From positions 62,001 through 126,000 of the forward strand of contig CAVYQF010000026.1 in assembly GCA_963770545.1 (NCBI GenBank): a stretch of DNA of 64,000 nucleotides, written 5' to 3'. The notes beneath the pieces were generated by a model. The model saw only the letters and a program-made list of their open reading frames with translations. It made no database searches and was not told where the DNA came from. A program made the translations under genes and the position numbers. Below are positions 17,062-26,429 of this stretch, one piece after another (within the stretch, counting starts at the first letter, position 1; each line of letters begins with the position of its first letter). The stretch comes from RYN-230 sp963770545. Lineage in GTDB: Bacteria; Actinomycetota; Actinomycetes; Streptosporangiales; Streptosporangiaceae.

Positions 17062-18423
17062 ATGCGACGGGACGCCAGCAGCAAGAACGATGTCCGGGAC
17101 TATGTCGGGAAGGTCCGGGACACGCTCGGCGACCCGCGGCTCCAGGATGTGATTGGGCGCGCGGCCGCGCAGGTGCCAGGAGATGCGGCCCCGCAAGACA
17201 AGATCGCCGCGCTGCTGTCACCGGATATCGGCTCGACGGTGTCGTCGGGGGGCCAGCCGCCGGGTGTGCCTTACCTGTCCCGCGCCCCGCTGGTGAGCAT
17301 GGTGCAGACCCAGCTCGAAGCGGCCCTGGGCGAAGCGGGGGTCCCGGATCCGGGCGAACCCGCCAGCCTGTGGTCGAGGCTCGTGCATGCCGTCGAGCGT
17401 GTCCTCCACCTCGCGCCGGCCTCGTTCATGCCTGACGATCCCGACTGGTACGTCTTTATCGCCCAGGGCGTGCTCGAGCGCCTGGCGCAGGGAAATGCGC
17501 CCTTCAACCCGGCGCCTGCCGAATACGGCGACGTCGCTGACGATGCCCGGCTGGTCATCGTCGGCGACTGGGGCACTGGCCTGCCGCGAGCCCGCGACGT
17601 CGCGGCCCTCATGCAGAAAAGCATCGGCGAAGCGCTGGCCGGCGGTCGCCAGGTGCACGTGCTCCACCTGGGCGACGTCTATTACTCGGGGCTGGAGACC
17701 GAGGACCGGCGGCGGTTCCTCGACCTGTGGCCGGTCACGCAGGCCCAGGCCGAGGCGGGCGTGACTTCCTGGTCGCTCAATGGCAACCATGACATGTACA
17801 GCGGCGGGTTCGGCTACTTCGGGACCGTCCTTGGCGATCCCCGCTTCCAGAGCCAGCGATCGCCGGACGGCAAGCCAACCAGTTTCTTCCGGCTGCGCTC
17901 GCCATCCTGGGACTTCATCGGTATCGATACCAGCTGGGACACCGATGTCACCTCAGCTGGCCAGGTCGCGGTCCTGCAGGATCCGCAGGGCAGCTACGTC
18001 GCCGCCGTCGCCGCCCAGTCACCGCGCCAGCTCGTGCTGTTCAGCCATCATCAGCTCGTGTCGGTCTATGACCGGGCCGATGTCGGCAGCACGCTCCCGG
18101 CCAAGCTCGGGCCGGTCCTGACCGGGAACCGCGTTACGGCGTGGTGGTGGGGGCACGAGCACCGGGCCATTACCTACGAGGCGGCGGCGGGTGTCCGCTA
18201 CCCACGATGCCTGGGAAACGGCGGCGTCCCCGTCCTGCCCGATGCCGCCCCGCCGGCCGGCAGCAAGCCAGCCATCACGTGGCGCAGCACGCGGTCAGTG
18301 CGGGAAGACGGCCAGGAGCGGACCCGGTTCGGCTTCGCCGTGCTCGATCTGCACCCGGACCGCATCGAGGTCGCTTACGTGGACGACGACGGGCACATCC
18401 CGCACACCGAGACGATCAGCTAG
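17062..18423 (+). CDS. Calcineurin-like metallophosphoesterase
   Basis: About 453 residues from ATG 17062 (AGAAGGG 11 nt upstream; an in-frame GTG at 17053 is too close to it). The first 150 residues are a helical region of unknown role. The metallophosphoesterase motifs follow in order: GDWGTG, LGDVYYSG, NGNHD, SHHQ and GHEHR, supplying the two-metal centre. Substrates in this family range from phosphoproteins to nucleotides and cannot be told here. No signal peptide is seen. It converges on and overlaps the histidine kinase gene by 8 bp. Confidence 0.85.
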   Translation: MRRDASSKNDVRDYVGKVRDTLGDPRLQDVIGRAAAQVPGDAAPQDKIAALLSPDIGSTVSSGGQPPGVPYLSRAPLVSMVQTQLEAALGEAGVPDPGEPASLWSRLVHAVERVLHLAPASFMPDDPDWYVFIAQGVLERLAQGNAPFNPAPAEYGDVADDARLVIVGDWGTGLPRARDVAALMQKSIGEALAGGRQVHVLHLGDVYYSGLETEDRRRFLDLWPVTQAQAEAGVTSWSLNGNHDMYSGGFGYFGTVLGDPRFQSQRSPDGKPTSFFRLRSPSWDFIGIDTSWDTDVTSAGQVAVLQDPQGSYVAAVAAQSPRQLVLFSHHQLVSVYDRADVGSTLPAKLGPVLTGNRVTAWWWGHEHRAITYEAAAGVRYPRCLGNGGVPVLPDAAPPAGSKPAITWRSTRSVREDGQERTRFGFAVLDLHPDRIEVAYVDDDGHIPHTETIS

Positions 18424-19345
18424 GCACCGGCGCGTCCGGGTGTGTGGTGCAACCGACCGGGACGCTGCCCGCCACCCGGGTGCCCTGCCCCGGGGCCGAG
18501 TCAACCCGCAGGCTGCCGCCGAGGGCGCACAGCCGGTCCTGCATGTTGACGAACCCCGCACCGAGGCCGCAGCGGCTGGGCTGGAACCCGCGGCCATCAT
18601 CGCGGACGTCGAAGGCGAGCGCTGCCCCGTCCGCCCGGATCCGCACCTCGACCCGGGCCCGGTCGCCAGCGTGCTTGGAGGCGTTCTGGAGCGCTTCCAG
18701 GCAGCAGAAGTAGACCGCTGCCTCGAGCTCCGCCGGGTAGCGGCCAAGTGGGGCGGCGTGAACCGTGATGGGCAGCGCGGACCGGTGCGCCACTGCGGAC
18801 AGCGCGGCCAGCAGCCCGCTCTCGACGAGGACCGGGGGATAGATGCCGTGCGCGAGGCAGCGCAGCTCATCCGCGGCCTCCCTGACGTCAGTGCGGAGCT
18901 CGGCCAGAACCTCCCGGACCTGGTCATCGTGGCTTTCGGCCAGCTCGCAAGCCAGGCTCAGCTTGATCGCGAGGGCGGTGAGCCGCTGCTGGGCCCCGTC
19001 GTGGAGGTTGCGCTCGATCCGGCGGCGCTCAGCGTCGGCCGCCGCCACGATCCGGGTCCGCGAGGCCTGGAGTTCGGCCGCCTGACGGCGCGACTGCTCG
19101 ACCGAGGCCGCCAGCTCGGAGCCGAGCCGGGCGTTGTGAGCCGCGAGTTCAGCCCGCTCCGCCTCCAGCAGACGCCGCTGCAGGAAGTCGGTTCGCAGAT
19201 TCGCGATCACCCGGCCGAAGCGCGCGAGGGGCAGTGAAGGCCCGGTGTTGTACCCGGCAAAACCCGGTTCGAGGTCGCCGGCGAACCGCAGGCGGGTCAG
19301 TAGCTCCATAGCGACCAGGCTGCCGAGAGCCGGGCGCCGCCACAT
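18416..19345 (-). CDS. Sensor histidine kinase (HisKA_3/NarL-type)
   Basis: About 309 residues. The dimerisation/phosphoacceptor region holds ERNLHDGAQQRLTALAIKL (His about 121) with the catalytic ATPase N-box ALQNASKHA and G-box DDGRGF and GAGFVNMQDR. A coiled-coil stretch (about 55-110) precedes it, but no transmembrane or recognisable sensor domain is present, so the N-terminus may be lost or the kinase cytosolic. The start is uncertain because no RBS precedes the ATG at 19345. The response regulator partner is not adjacent; the divergent LAL regulator has no receiver domain. Confidence 0.8.
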   Translation of the reverse strand: MWRRPALGSLVAMELLTRLRFAGDLEPGFAGYNTGPSLPLARFGRVIANLRTDFLQRRLLEAERAELAAHNARLGSELAASVEQSRRQAAELQASRTRIVAAADAERRRIERNLHDGAQQRLTALAIKLSLACELAESHDDQVREVLAELRTDVREAADELRCLAHGIYPPVLVESGLLAALSAVAHRSALPITVHAAPLGRYPAELEAAVYFCCLEALQNASKHAGDRARVEVRIRADGAALAFDVRDDGRGFQPSRCGLGAGFVNMQDRLCALGGSLRVDSAPGQGTRVAGSVPVGCTTHPDAPVPS

Positions 19346-19375
19346 CGGCAGGAATTCGTATTCACGCCTGCGGAG

Positions 19376-19417
19376 ATTGACTACGCGGCGGCCAGAATTG
19401 ACTATCCGGCGGACAGC
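19376..19417. promoter_or_regulatory. Tandem 21-bp direct repeats in divergent kinase/LAL intergenic region
   Basis: ATTGACTA occurs at 19376-19383 and again at 19397-19404, each followed by NNNGGCGGNCAG. The 21-bp spacing equals two helical turns, as expected for a dimer or tandem-bound activator. It lies between the kinase start (19345) and the LAL regulator start (19465). Confidence 0.45.
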
Positions 19418-19464
19418 GCCGCCCGGGCATCGACACGGCCGGCCGGAACGCGGACACTTCGTAT

Positions 19465-22344
19465 GTGGCGATATCGCTGCCGATTGTGGGGCGGGCTGTT
19501 GAGCGCGACGTCATAACAGCCGTCTATGCGAGCGTGGCGGCGGGCCAGCCGCAGCTTCTGCTGATCACCGGTGAGGCTGGTATCGGCAAGACGCGGCTGA
19601 TCGAGGACCTGGTCAAGCAGGTGACATCGGCGCGGTGCGCCGCCCAGGTCCGGATCGGCGAGTCCGCTCCGCTGGCCGGAGCCGCGCTGGCTTACGGCCC
19701 GTTCGTGGCCGCGCTGGGAGAGCGGGCCGGATGGCTGCTGGCCCGCGAAGAATCCGGCGACATGTTCGCGGCCCGGCACCGTCTGTTCGAGCGGGTCCTT
19801 GCGCTCCTCGGCGACCAGGCCGCCGAGGCCCCGCTGGTCCTCGTCCTGGAGGACCTGCACTGGGCCGATGAGTCCTCCCACGAACTGCTGGCGTTCCTGG
19901 CGGTCAGGCTGCGCGACCTGCCGGTCCTGGTGGTCGCCACCCTGCGGGATGAGGAACTGGCCGACGAGGCCCGGCGGTGGCTCTCCGACCTGGAGCGGCG
20001 GCCGCGGGTGACGCGGCTGCGGCTGGCTGGCCTCGCCCCGCACGAGGTCGCCGAACTGGTCGCTGACCAGGTGCCGGAAGGCTCCGGGCCGGACCCGGTC
20101 GCCGCCGTGGTCCGCGCCGCCGAAGGCAACCCCTTGTACGCGCTGGAGCTCGCGGGCTCCGGTGCCCGGGTGCCCCCCGCCTCGATCACCGAAGCCGTGC
20201 TGGCGAAGGCCGCCGGGGCCGCCCCCTCGGCGCGGGCGGTGGTCGACCAGGTCTGCGTGGCCGACGGCGGAATGTCGCACGAACTGCTGGCCGCGACCGT
20301 CCCGTTGGGTGAGGATGACCTGCTGGCCGCGGCCCGCGAGGCGGTCTCCCGGCGGCTGCTGGCCGCCACGGCCGATGGGTACGCGTTCCCGCATGACCTG
20401 GTCCGGCAGGTGTTCTACGGCCAGCTGCTCCCCGGGGAGCGGCGCCGCCTGCATCGCCGCGTCGCCGACGCGCTGGCCGCGCAGCCTCAGCCGGACCCGG
20501 CTCTGCTGGCCCTGCACTGGCAGCTGGCCGATTGCCCGGACCGCGCCGCGCCCGCGGCCCTGCTGGCGGCGCGGCAGGCCGTGACCTCGCGCGCCTACCC
20601 GGAGGCCGACCGTTTTTACACCATGGCCGTCAGCCAGGTGCGCTGGCTGCCGGACCCAGGTCCCGGCCCCGGCCTGCTGGAGGAAGCCGCGCAGGCGGCC
20701 AGCTGGGCCGGGCATCCTGCGCGCGCCGCCCGCTACATGGTGGACGTGCTGGCCCAGCCCGCTGCGGCCGGGACGCAGGACCGGGCGCGCATGCTGGAGC
20801 GGCTCGGCCGTTACCACTGGGAAGCAGGAGATCCCCGGGCTGCGGTCGAGGCTACCCGGAAGGCGTGGGATCTGCTCGAAACCGGACCAGCGTCGGCCTT
20901 GCAGGCCCGGGTCCTGGCCGCGCTCGCCAACGGCCGCCTGCTGCTGGGCGAGCCGGACGAGGCGATGCCGCTGGCGACGCAGGCCGTCGAACTAGCCGAG
21001 AAGATCGGCGCCGACGTCGAGTACGCGCACGGCCTGGCGGTACTGGGCATCGTCCAGGCCCAGCGCGGTGAGCTGGAGGCGGGGCTGGCGGCCTTGCACA
21101 CCTCGTTTACCCTGGCCCGCCGGTCGGGCAGCATCGAGGGCGTGGTCCGCGCCGCGGCGAACCAGACGTACCTGCTCCACACGGCCGGCCGTTCCGCTGA
21201 GGCCCTCGAGGTAGCCCGCAGCGGGCGGCGGGCCGCGCGCTCCCTGGGCGCCCCGGCCGCCCTGACGTCGGTCCTGGACAACAACACCGCGGCGGTGCTG
21301 ACCGCGACCGGACGCTGGGCGGAAGCCGGCCAGCTGCTGGCCGAGCTCATCGGCGAGTCCCGCGCGAACGTCACGCGGTACCTGCAGCTGCTGCAGCTGG
21401 AACTGGCGGTGGGCCGCGGCGAGCGGGCCAGCGCGGAGGAGCTGGCCACGACGCTCAGGAAGTCCCCCGAGGATCCCAGGCTCCTCGGGCCGCTGCATGC
21501 CTGCCTCGCCGAGCAGGCGCTGAACGCGGGTGACCTGGCCACGGCGGCTGATGAGGTGCTCCAGGGGCTCGCCGCGCTGCAGGGCGCCGCCCTGGCTGAG
21601 GAGGAGATCCGGCTGCTCGCTGCCGGGGCCAGGGTCAGCGCCGACCTGGCCGCGCTGCCCGGTGCCGCACGGGCTGGGGACGTCGCGGCCAGCTGGGAAG
21701 CGGCGTCGGCCGGCCTGACCGGCCGGGCCCGGGTCATCACCAGCGAGGATGGTGGCAGCCAGCCGGAAGTGGCCGCCTTCGGGGCGCTGGCCGCCGCGGA
21801 GAGCGCTCGCCAGCATGGCCAGGACAACCGGGCGACCTGGCGGGCCGTGGCCGGGGCCTGGCAGGCGCTTGGCCAGCCCTACCGGGAGGCTTACGCCCGC
21901 TTGCGCGAGGCCGGGGCCGCGATCCGGGCTGGCCGGCGTGAGCAGGCCGCCCGGGCCCTGGCGGCCTGCACGAGCCTCGCGGGCCAGCTTCCGTCACCGC
22001 CCCTGCTCAGCCTGGCCGGTGAACTGGCCCGGCGGGCGAGACTGGGCGGCCAGGCCTCCTCGCCTGCCGCTCCCGCCGCGGCCAGTGCCCGGTTCGACCT
22101 CACCGGCCGCGAAGCGGACGTCCTGGCCCTCCTGGTCAGGGGGGATAGTAACCGGCAGATCGCGCGCGCCCTTTTCATCAGCGACCGGACTGTCGCGGTG
22201 CACGTGTCCCGCATTCTTGACAAACTGGGCGTCCGTAACCGTACCGAAGCGGCGACGATGGGGGGGCAGCTGGGCCTGACCACCTCAGCAGCCCCAGCGG
22301 CATCACCTGGTAAGGAGCCTGATGGACATCCGAATCGAAGGTGA
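19465..22344 (+). CDS. LAL-type LuxR-family transcriptional regulator (AAA ATPase + HTH)
   Basis: About 959 residues, GTG start. The N-terminal AAA-type ATPase has Walker A GEAGIGKT (about 34-41) and Walker B-like PLVLVLEDLHWAD. A long TPR-like helical region fills about 350-870. The C-terminus is a LuxR/GerE helix-turn-helix (LTGREADVLALLVRGDSNRQ, then VAVHVSRILDKLGVRNRTEA). Such proteins are ATP-dependent activators, often pathway-specific. Its upstream region carries two 21-bp direct repeats. The 3' end overlaps the next gene by 23 bp. Confidence 0.9.
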   Translation: MAISLPIVGRAVERDVITAVYASVAAGQPQLLLITGEAGIGKTRLIEDLVKQVTSARCAAQVRIGESAPLAGAALAYGPFVAALGERAGWLLAREESGDMFAARHRLFERVLALLGDQAAEAPLVLVLEDLHWADESSHELLAFLAVRLRDLPVLVVATLRDEELADEARRWLSDLERRPRVTRLRLAGLAPHEVAELVADQVPEGSGPDPVAAVVRAAEGNPLYALELAGSGARVPPASITEAVLAKAAGAAPSARAVVDQVCVADGGMSHELLAATVPLGEDDLLAAAREAVSRRLLAATADGYAFPHDLVRQVFYGQLLPGERRRLHRRVADALAAQPQPDPALLALHWQLADCPDRAAPAALLAARQAVTSRAYPEADRFYTMAVSQVRWLPDPGPGPGLLEEAAQAASWAGHPARAARYMVDVLAQPAAAGTQDRARMLERLGRYHWEAGDPRAAVEATRKAWDLLETGPASALQARVLAALANGRLLLGEPDEAMPLATQAVELAEKIGADVEYAHGLAVLGIVQAQRGELEAGLAALHTSFTLARRSGSIEGVVRAAANQTYLLHTAGRSAEALEVARSGRRAARSLGAPAALTSVLDNNTAAVLTATGRWAEAGQLLAELIGESRANVTRYLQLLQLELAVGRGERASAEELATTLRKSPEDPRLLGPLHACLAEQALNAGDLATAADEVLQGLAALQGAALAEEEIRLLAAGARVSADLAALPGAARAGDVAASWEAASAGLTGRARVITSEDGGSQPEVAAFGALAAAESARQHGQDNRATWRAVAGAWQALGQPYREAYARLREAGAAIRAGRREQAARALAACTSLAGQLPSPPLLSLAGELARRARLGGQASSPAAPAAASARFDLTGREADVLALLVRGDSNRQIARALFISDRTVAVHVSRILDKLGVRNRTEAATMGGQLGLTTSAAPAASPGKEPDGHPNRR

Positions 22345-22780
22345 CCCCACCTCCTGGACCCTGACCCGTCCGGTCGACCCCCGCCAGGTAGCGGCGTCCG
22401 GCGATCCGGTGGTCCTGCCGGTATCGGAGCCGCTGGCGGGACGGCTGCTGCTGTCCCCCCGGTCCGCGGGGAGCGTCGTCTTCTTCCAGCCCGCGATGGA
22501 CCCGCACCACGGTGTGGTCCCCAACGGGGTCAGGCTGCCCGAGCAGTGCCTGTACGTCCCGTCGCCGACCGGCCCGGACCCGCACAGCAACCCCGCCCGG
22601 TACTACCTGCTTCCCACGGCCACGAGCCTGGCCGCGCTGGAGAGGGAGATCAAGGCCGCGATGAGCCGGGGCACCACGGTCAGCGTCGACTTCACCGGGC
22701 CGGACCAGCCGGGTGTCCTCGTGCTCAACGGGGCGGCATTGCCCTTCGCGGTACTCTGCCCAGCCACGGCCGGCAGCTGA
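22322..22780 (+). CDS. Hypothetical protein following the LAL regulator
   Basis: 152 residues, ATG at 22322 with AAGGAG 3-4 nt upstream; it overlaps the end of the LAL gene by 23 bp, so it is likely co-translated. The sequence has good coding bias and looks like a soluble beta-rich protein (TSWTLTRPVD, GTTVSVDFTGPDQPGVLVLN). I do not recognise a family. The tight linkage suggests the product is made together with the regulator. Confidence 0.7.
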   Translation: MDIRIEGDPTSWTLTRPVDPRQVAASGDPVVLPVSEPLAGRLLLSPRSAGSVVFFQPAMDPHHGVVPNGVRLPEQCLYVPSPTGPDPHSNPARYYLLPTATSLAALEREIKAAMSRGTTVSVDFTGPDQPGVLVLNGAALPFAVLCPATAGS

Positions 22781-22940
22781 GACCCCGTACGCCGCTCACC
22801 GGTGCCCGGGCTCACCGGTGCCTGGGCTTACCTCAACCAGCAGCGGCCTCGCCCACCCGGAACTTCACCTCTGCGGCGATGATGATGAGGAACGCCGTGC
22901 GGTACCGCCGGCCCCTAGGCCGGCAGATGTGGAGGTCGGT

Positions 22941-25900
22941 GTGGGTCCAGTGGCGGCCAGTTCCGGTGCGCAGTTCAGTCTCGAGGATCGCTACCGCCGC
23001 GAGGACGGTTCCGTCTACCTGACCGGCATCCAGGCCCTGGTGCGCATGCTGCTCGACCGGGCGCGGGCCGACCAGCGCGCCGGGCGCGCCACGGCGACCT
23101 ACGTGACCGGATATGAGGGCTCCCCGCTGGGCGGCCTCGACCTCGAACTGGCGCGCCACGCCGCCTTGCTCGCCGAGCACGCCATCGTGACCCAGCCCGG
23201 CCTGAATGAGGAACTCGCCGCGACCGCTGTGGCGGGCACGCAGCTCGCGCGCCAGGTCGGCGATCTGCGGTACGCGGGCGTGACCGGCGTCTGGTACGGC
23301 AAGACGCCGGGTCTCGACCGGGCCTCCGACGCGCTGCGGCACGCCAACCTCATCGGCACCGACTCCCACGGTGGCGCGGTGGCGCTGGCCGGTGACGATC
23401 CGGCGGCGAAATCGTCGACCATCCCCGGCTCGTCCGAACTCGCCCTCGCCGACCTCGGCATGCCTACCTTCGCCCCGGCCGACGCCGCCGAGATCCTCCA
23501 GTACGGGCAGCACGCCGTGGAGCTGTCGCGGGCCAGCGGCCTGTGGGCCGCCCTGAAGGTCGCGACGGTGGTGGCCGACGGTGCGGCCACGGCAGCGGTC
23601 ACGCCCTGGAGCCCGCCTGATCTCACCGACCTGCCCGACGGCCTCACCGCGTACGCACACCGGCCGACCGCGCACCTGCTCGGGGCCACGCTGGCCGGGC
23701 TGGAGCGCTCGTTCCATCAGGCCCGCCTGCCCCTCGCCCTGGAATACGCGCGCCGCAGTGGCGTCAACACGATCACCGGCCCGGCCGCGGCGCGGATCGG
23801 CATCATCTCCGCCGGCGCCAGCTATCTCGCGCTGCGCCAGGCGCTGACCTCAGTCGGGCTCGACCAGGACCGGCTGGAAGGGGCCGGCATCCGGCTGCTG
23901 AAGCTCGGCCTGGTTTTCCCCCTCGAGCCGTCCATCGTCAGGGAGTTCGCCCGCGGCCTCGACCAGATCATCGTGGTCGAGGAGAAGCGGGCCTTCCTGG
24001 AGGACGCGGTGAAATCCGTGCTCTACGGGATGGCGGGCGCGCCTGCCGTGCACGGCAAGTCCGGGCCGGACGGCCGCCCGCTGCTGCCCCCGTTCGGCGA
24101 ACTGGACTGCGACACCATCGCGGGCGGGCTGTCGCGCTGCCTGACCAGCGCGGGGGTGCCGGATCTGGCGGTACCCGCCCCGCCGCGCCAGCGGACCACC
24201 CTGCCGCTCGCTCCGCGCACGCCGTACTTCTGCTCCGGGTGCCCGCACAACTCCTCGACCGAGGTGGCCCCGGGCACGCTGGTGGGCGGGGGGATCGGCT
24301 GTCACGCCATGGTGCTGCTCATGCCGGGGGAGCAGCGGGGCCAGGTCACGGGGCTGACCCAGATGGGGGGCGAGGGGGCGCACTGGATCGGCATGGCGCC
24401 CTTCGTGGGGCAGCGTCATTTCGTGCAGAACATCGGGGACGGCACGTTCGCGCACTCCGGGAGCCTCGCTGTCCGCGCAGCGGTCGCCGCGGGCGTGAAC
24501 GTGACGTTCAAGCTGCTGCGCAATTCGGCGGTGGCGATGACCGGGGGGCAGCAGCCGGTGGGCGAGCTGAGCCTGCGTCAGCTCACCGCGCTCCTGCGGG
24601 CCGAGGGCGTGCGCCGGATCGTCGTCACCTCAGACGATCCGCAGCGGCTCCGCGGGCAGGCCGGGGACGGGATAGCGGTACGGCACCGGGATGACCTGCT
24701 GGCCGTCCAGCAGGAACTCGCGGCCACCGACGGCGTTACCGTGCTGATCCACGACCAGGAGTGCGCGGCGGAAAAGCGCCGCAAGCGGCGGCGCGGGCTG
24801 GCGCAGCCACCCGCCCGGCGGGTCTTCATCAACGAGCGGGTCTGTGAGGGCTGCGGCGACTGCGGCGTCAAGTCCAACTGCCTGTCCGTGCAGCCGGTGG
24901 CGACCGAGTTCGGCCGCAAGACCCGGATCAGCCAGTCCTCGTGCAACCTGGACTTCTCCTGCCTGGCGGGCGACTGCCCGTCGTTTCTCACCGTCATCCC
25001 GGGCCAGCAGGTGGCCCGGGAGCCCGGCGCCGTGCCCGCGCCGGACGAGCCGGGCCGGGTCGCTGCGCAGCGGCAGTTCTCGATGCGGATCACCGGTATC
25101 GGGGGCACCGGGGTCGTCACCGTGTCCCAGGTGCTGGCGACCGCCGCGGCTATCGAGGGCCGGTCGGTGCGGACGCTGGACCAGACCGGGCTGGCCCAGA
25201 AGGGCGGCGCCGTCGTCTCCGACCTGACGATCACCCGCGGCGAGCAGCATCGCTCGCCGAAGCTGGGCGTTGGAGAGTGCGATCTGTACCTGGGGTGTGA
25301 CGCGCTGGTCGCGGCCGACCCAGCTAACCTGCAGGTTACCGACGCGCGGAAGACCGTGGCGGTGATCTCCCTGTCCGAAGTCCCGACCGGCAGCATGGTC
25401 GTCACGTCAACGGCCCGCTACCCGGGCCAGCAGCAGATCAGGCCGGTGTTCGGGCAGGCGGCCCGGGACGCCCGTTTCATCGACGCCGCGGCCCTGGCCC
25501 TGGAGCACCTGGGCGACGAGCAGTACGCCAACATGATCATGGTCGGCGCGGCGTACCAGTGCGGGGCGCTCCCACTCGCGGCCGACTCGATCGAGCGGGC
25601 CATCCAGCTCAACGGCGTCGCGGTGGCCGCCAACGTCGCCGCGTTCCGCCGCGGCCGGCACGCGACCGCCGGCCAGCCGGGCCCGCCCGCGCCCTCACAG
25701 CTCCCGGGCCCGCCGTCACAACTCCCGGACGCCGTCGGGGAGACCGGGGACCTCGACGCGCTCGTCCGCCGCCGTGCTGAGGATCTGGTGGCCTACCAGA
25801 ACGAGTCCTACGCCGCCCGTTACGCCGAGCTGGTGACGCGGGTGCGCGAGGCCGAAGCCGGGATCAGCCCGGATCTGGAATTCACCGCCGCCGTGGCCGG

Positions 25901-26429
25901 CAACCTCTACAAGCTCATGGCGTACAAGGACGAGTACGAAGTCGCGCGGCTCTCCCTGGATCCGCAGCTGACCGCGGACATCACCGCCCAGTTCGGCGAG
26001 GGGGCCCGGTACGCCTACCGGCTGCACCCCCCGGTGCTGCGGTCCCTCGGGATGACCAGCAAGATCAGCCTGGGCCCGTGGTTCCGCCCGGGCTTCCGGC
26101 TGCTCGCCGCGGGGCGAAGGCTGCGGGGTACCCCGTTCGACCCGTTCGGCCGTACCCAGGTCCGGCGGACCGAGCGGTCGCTCGTCAGCGAGTACCAGGC
26201 GGTCATCGGCCAGTTGCTGACCGGGCTGACCACGGCCAACCATGCCCTGGCGGTGGAGATCGCCGGGCTCCCGGACCTGGTGCGGGGGTATGAGGAGATC
26301 AAGCTGGGTAACGTGGCCACCTACCGGGACCGCACCGCCGACCTGCTCGCGCGCTTCATCGCCGCGGAGGGACGCGGCGCCGCTGATCCCCGTCAGAGCC
26401 GCTGGCCCACACCAACCAGGTTTCCGTAG
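22941..26429 (+). CDS. Indolepyruvate:ferredoxin oxidoreductase family protein, single-chain
   Basis: About 1162 residues. GTG 22941 is chosen because GGAGG lies 5 nt upstream and the conserved region (FSLEDRYRREDGSVYLTGIQAL) starts soon after. The order is: an alpha-type pyruvate-oxidoreductase region (TGYEGSPLGGLDLEL), a TPP-binding part (YFCSGCPHNSSTE, GGGIGCHAM), a cysteine cluster VCEGCGDCGVKSNC for an Fe-S centre, and a gamma domain (GTGVVTVSQVL, DQTGLAQKGGAVVSDL). It oxidatively decarboxylates aryl- or branched 2-oxo acids to acyl-CoA while reducing ferredoxin. This fused arrangement is known in aerobic bacteria. Its 3' end overlaps the convergent methyltransferase by 37 bp. Confidence 0.9.
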   Translation: MGPVAASSGAQFSLEDRYRREDGSVYLTGIQALVRMLLDRARADQRAGRATATYVTGYEGSPLGGLDLELARHAALLAEHAIVTQPGLNEELAATAVAGTQLARQVGDLRYAGVTGVWYGKTPGLDRASDALRHANLIGTDSHGGAVALAGDDPAAKSSTIPGSSELALADLGMPTFAPADAAEILQYGQHAVELSRASGLWAALKVATVVADGAATAAVTPWSPPDLTDLPDGLTAYAHRPTAHLLGATLAGLERSFHQARLPLALEYARRSGVNTITGPAAARIGIISAGASYLALRQALTSVGLDQDRLEGAGIRLLKLGLVFPLEPSIVREFARGLDQIIVVEEKRAFLEDAVKSVLYGMAGAPAVHGKSGPDGRPLLPPFGELDCDTIAGGLSRCLTSAGVPDLAVPAPPRQRTTLPLAPRTPYFCSGCPHNSSTEVAPGTLVGGGIGCHAMVLLMPGEQRGQVTGLTQMGGEGAHWIGMAPFVGQRHFVQNIGDGTFAHSGSLAVRAAVAAGVNVTFKLLRNSAVAMTGGQQPVGELSLRQLTALLRAEGVRRIVVTSDDPQRLRGQAGDGIAVRHRDDLLAVQQELAATDGVTVLIHDQECAAEKRRKRRRGLAQPPARRVFINERVCEGCGDCGVKSNCLSVQPVATEFGRKTRISQSSCNLDFSCLAGDCPSFLTVIPGQQVAREPGAVPAPDEPGRVAAQRQFSMRITGIGGTGVVTVSQVLATAAAIEGRSVRTLDQTGLAQKGGAVVSDLTITRGEQHRSPKLGVGECDLYLGCDALVAADPANLQVTDARKTVAVISLSEVPTGSMVVTSTARYPGQQQIRPVFGQAARDARFIDAAALALEHLGDEQYANMIMVGAAYQCGALPLAADSIERAIQLNGVAVAANVAAFRRGRHATAGQPGPPAPSQLPGPPSQLPDAVGETGDLDALVRRRAEDLVAYQNESYAARYAELVTRVREAEAGISPDLEFTAAVAGNLYKLMAYKDEYEVARLSLDPQLTADITAQFGEGARYAYRLHPPVLRSLGMTSKISLGPWFRPGFRLLAAGRRLRGTPFDPFGRTQVRRTERSLVSEYQAVIGQLLTGLTTANHALAVEIAGLPDLVRGYEEIKLGNVATYRDRTADLLARFIAAEGRGAADPRQSRWPTPTRFP

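Noticed and set aside
22713..22940. Extended N-terminus of the indolepyruvate oxidoreductase
   Set aside because: Residues there look like another frame of the upstream gene and its spacer; GGAGG-GTG at 22941 fits better.
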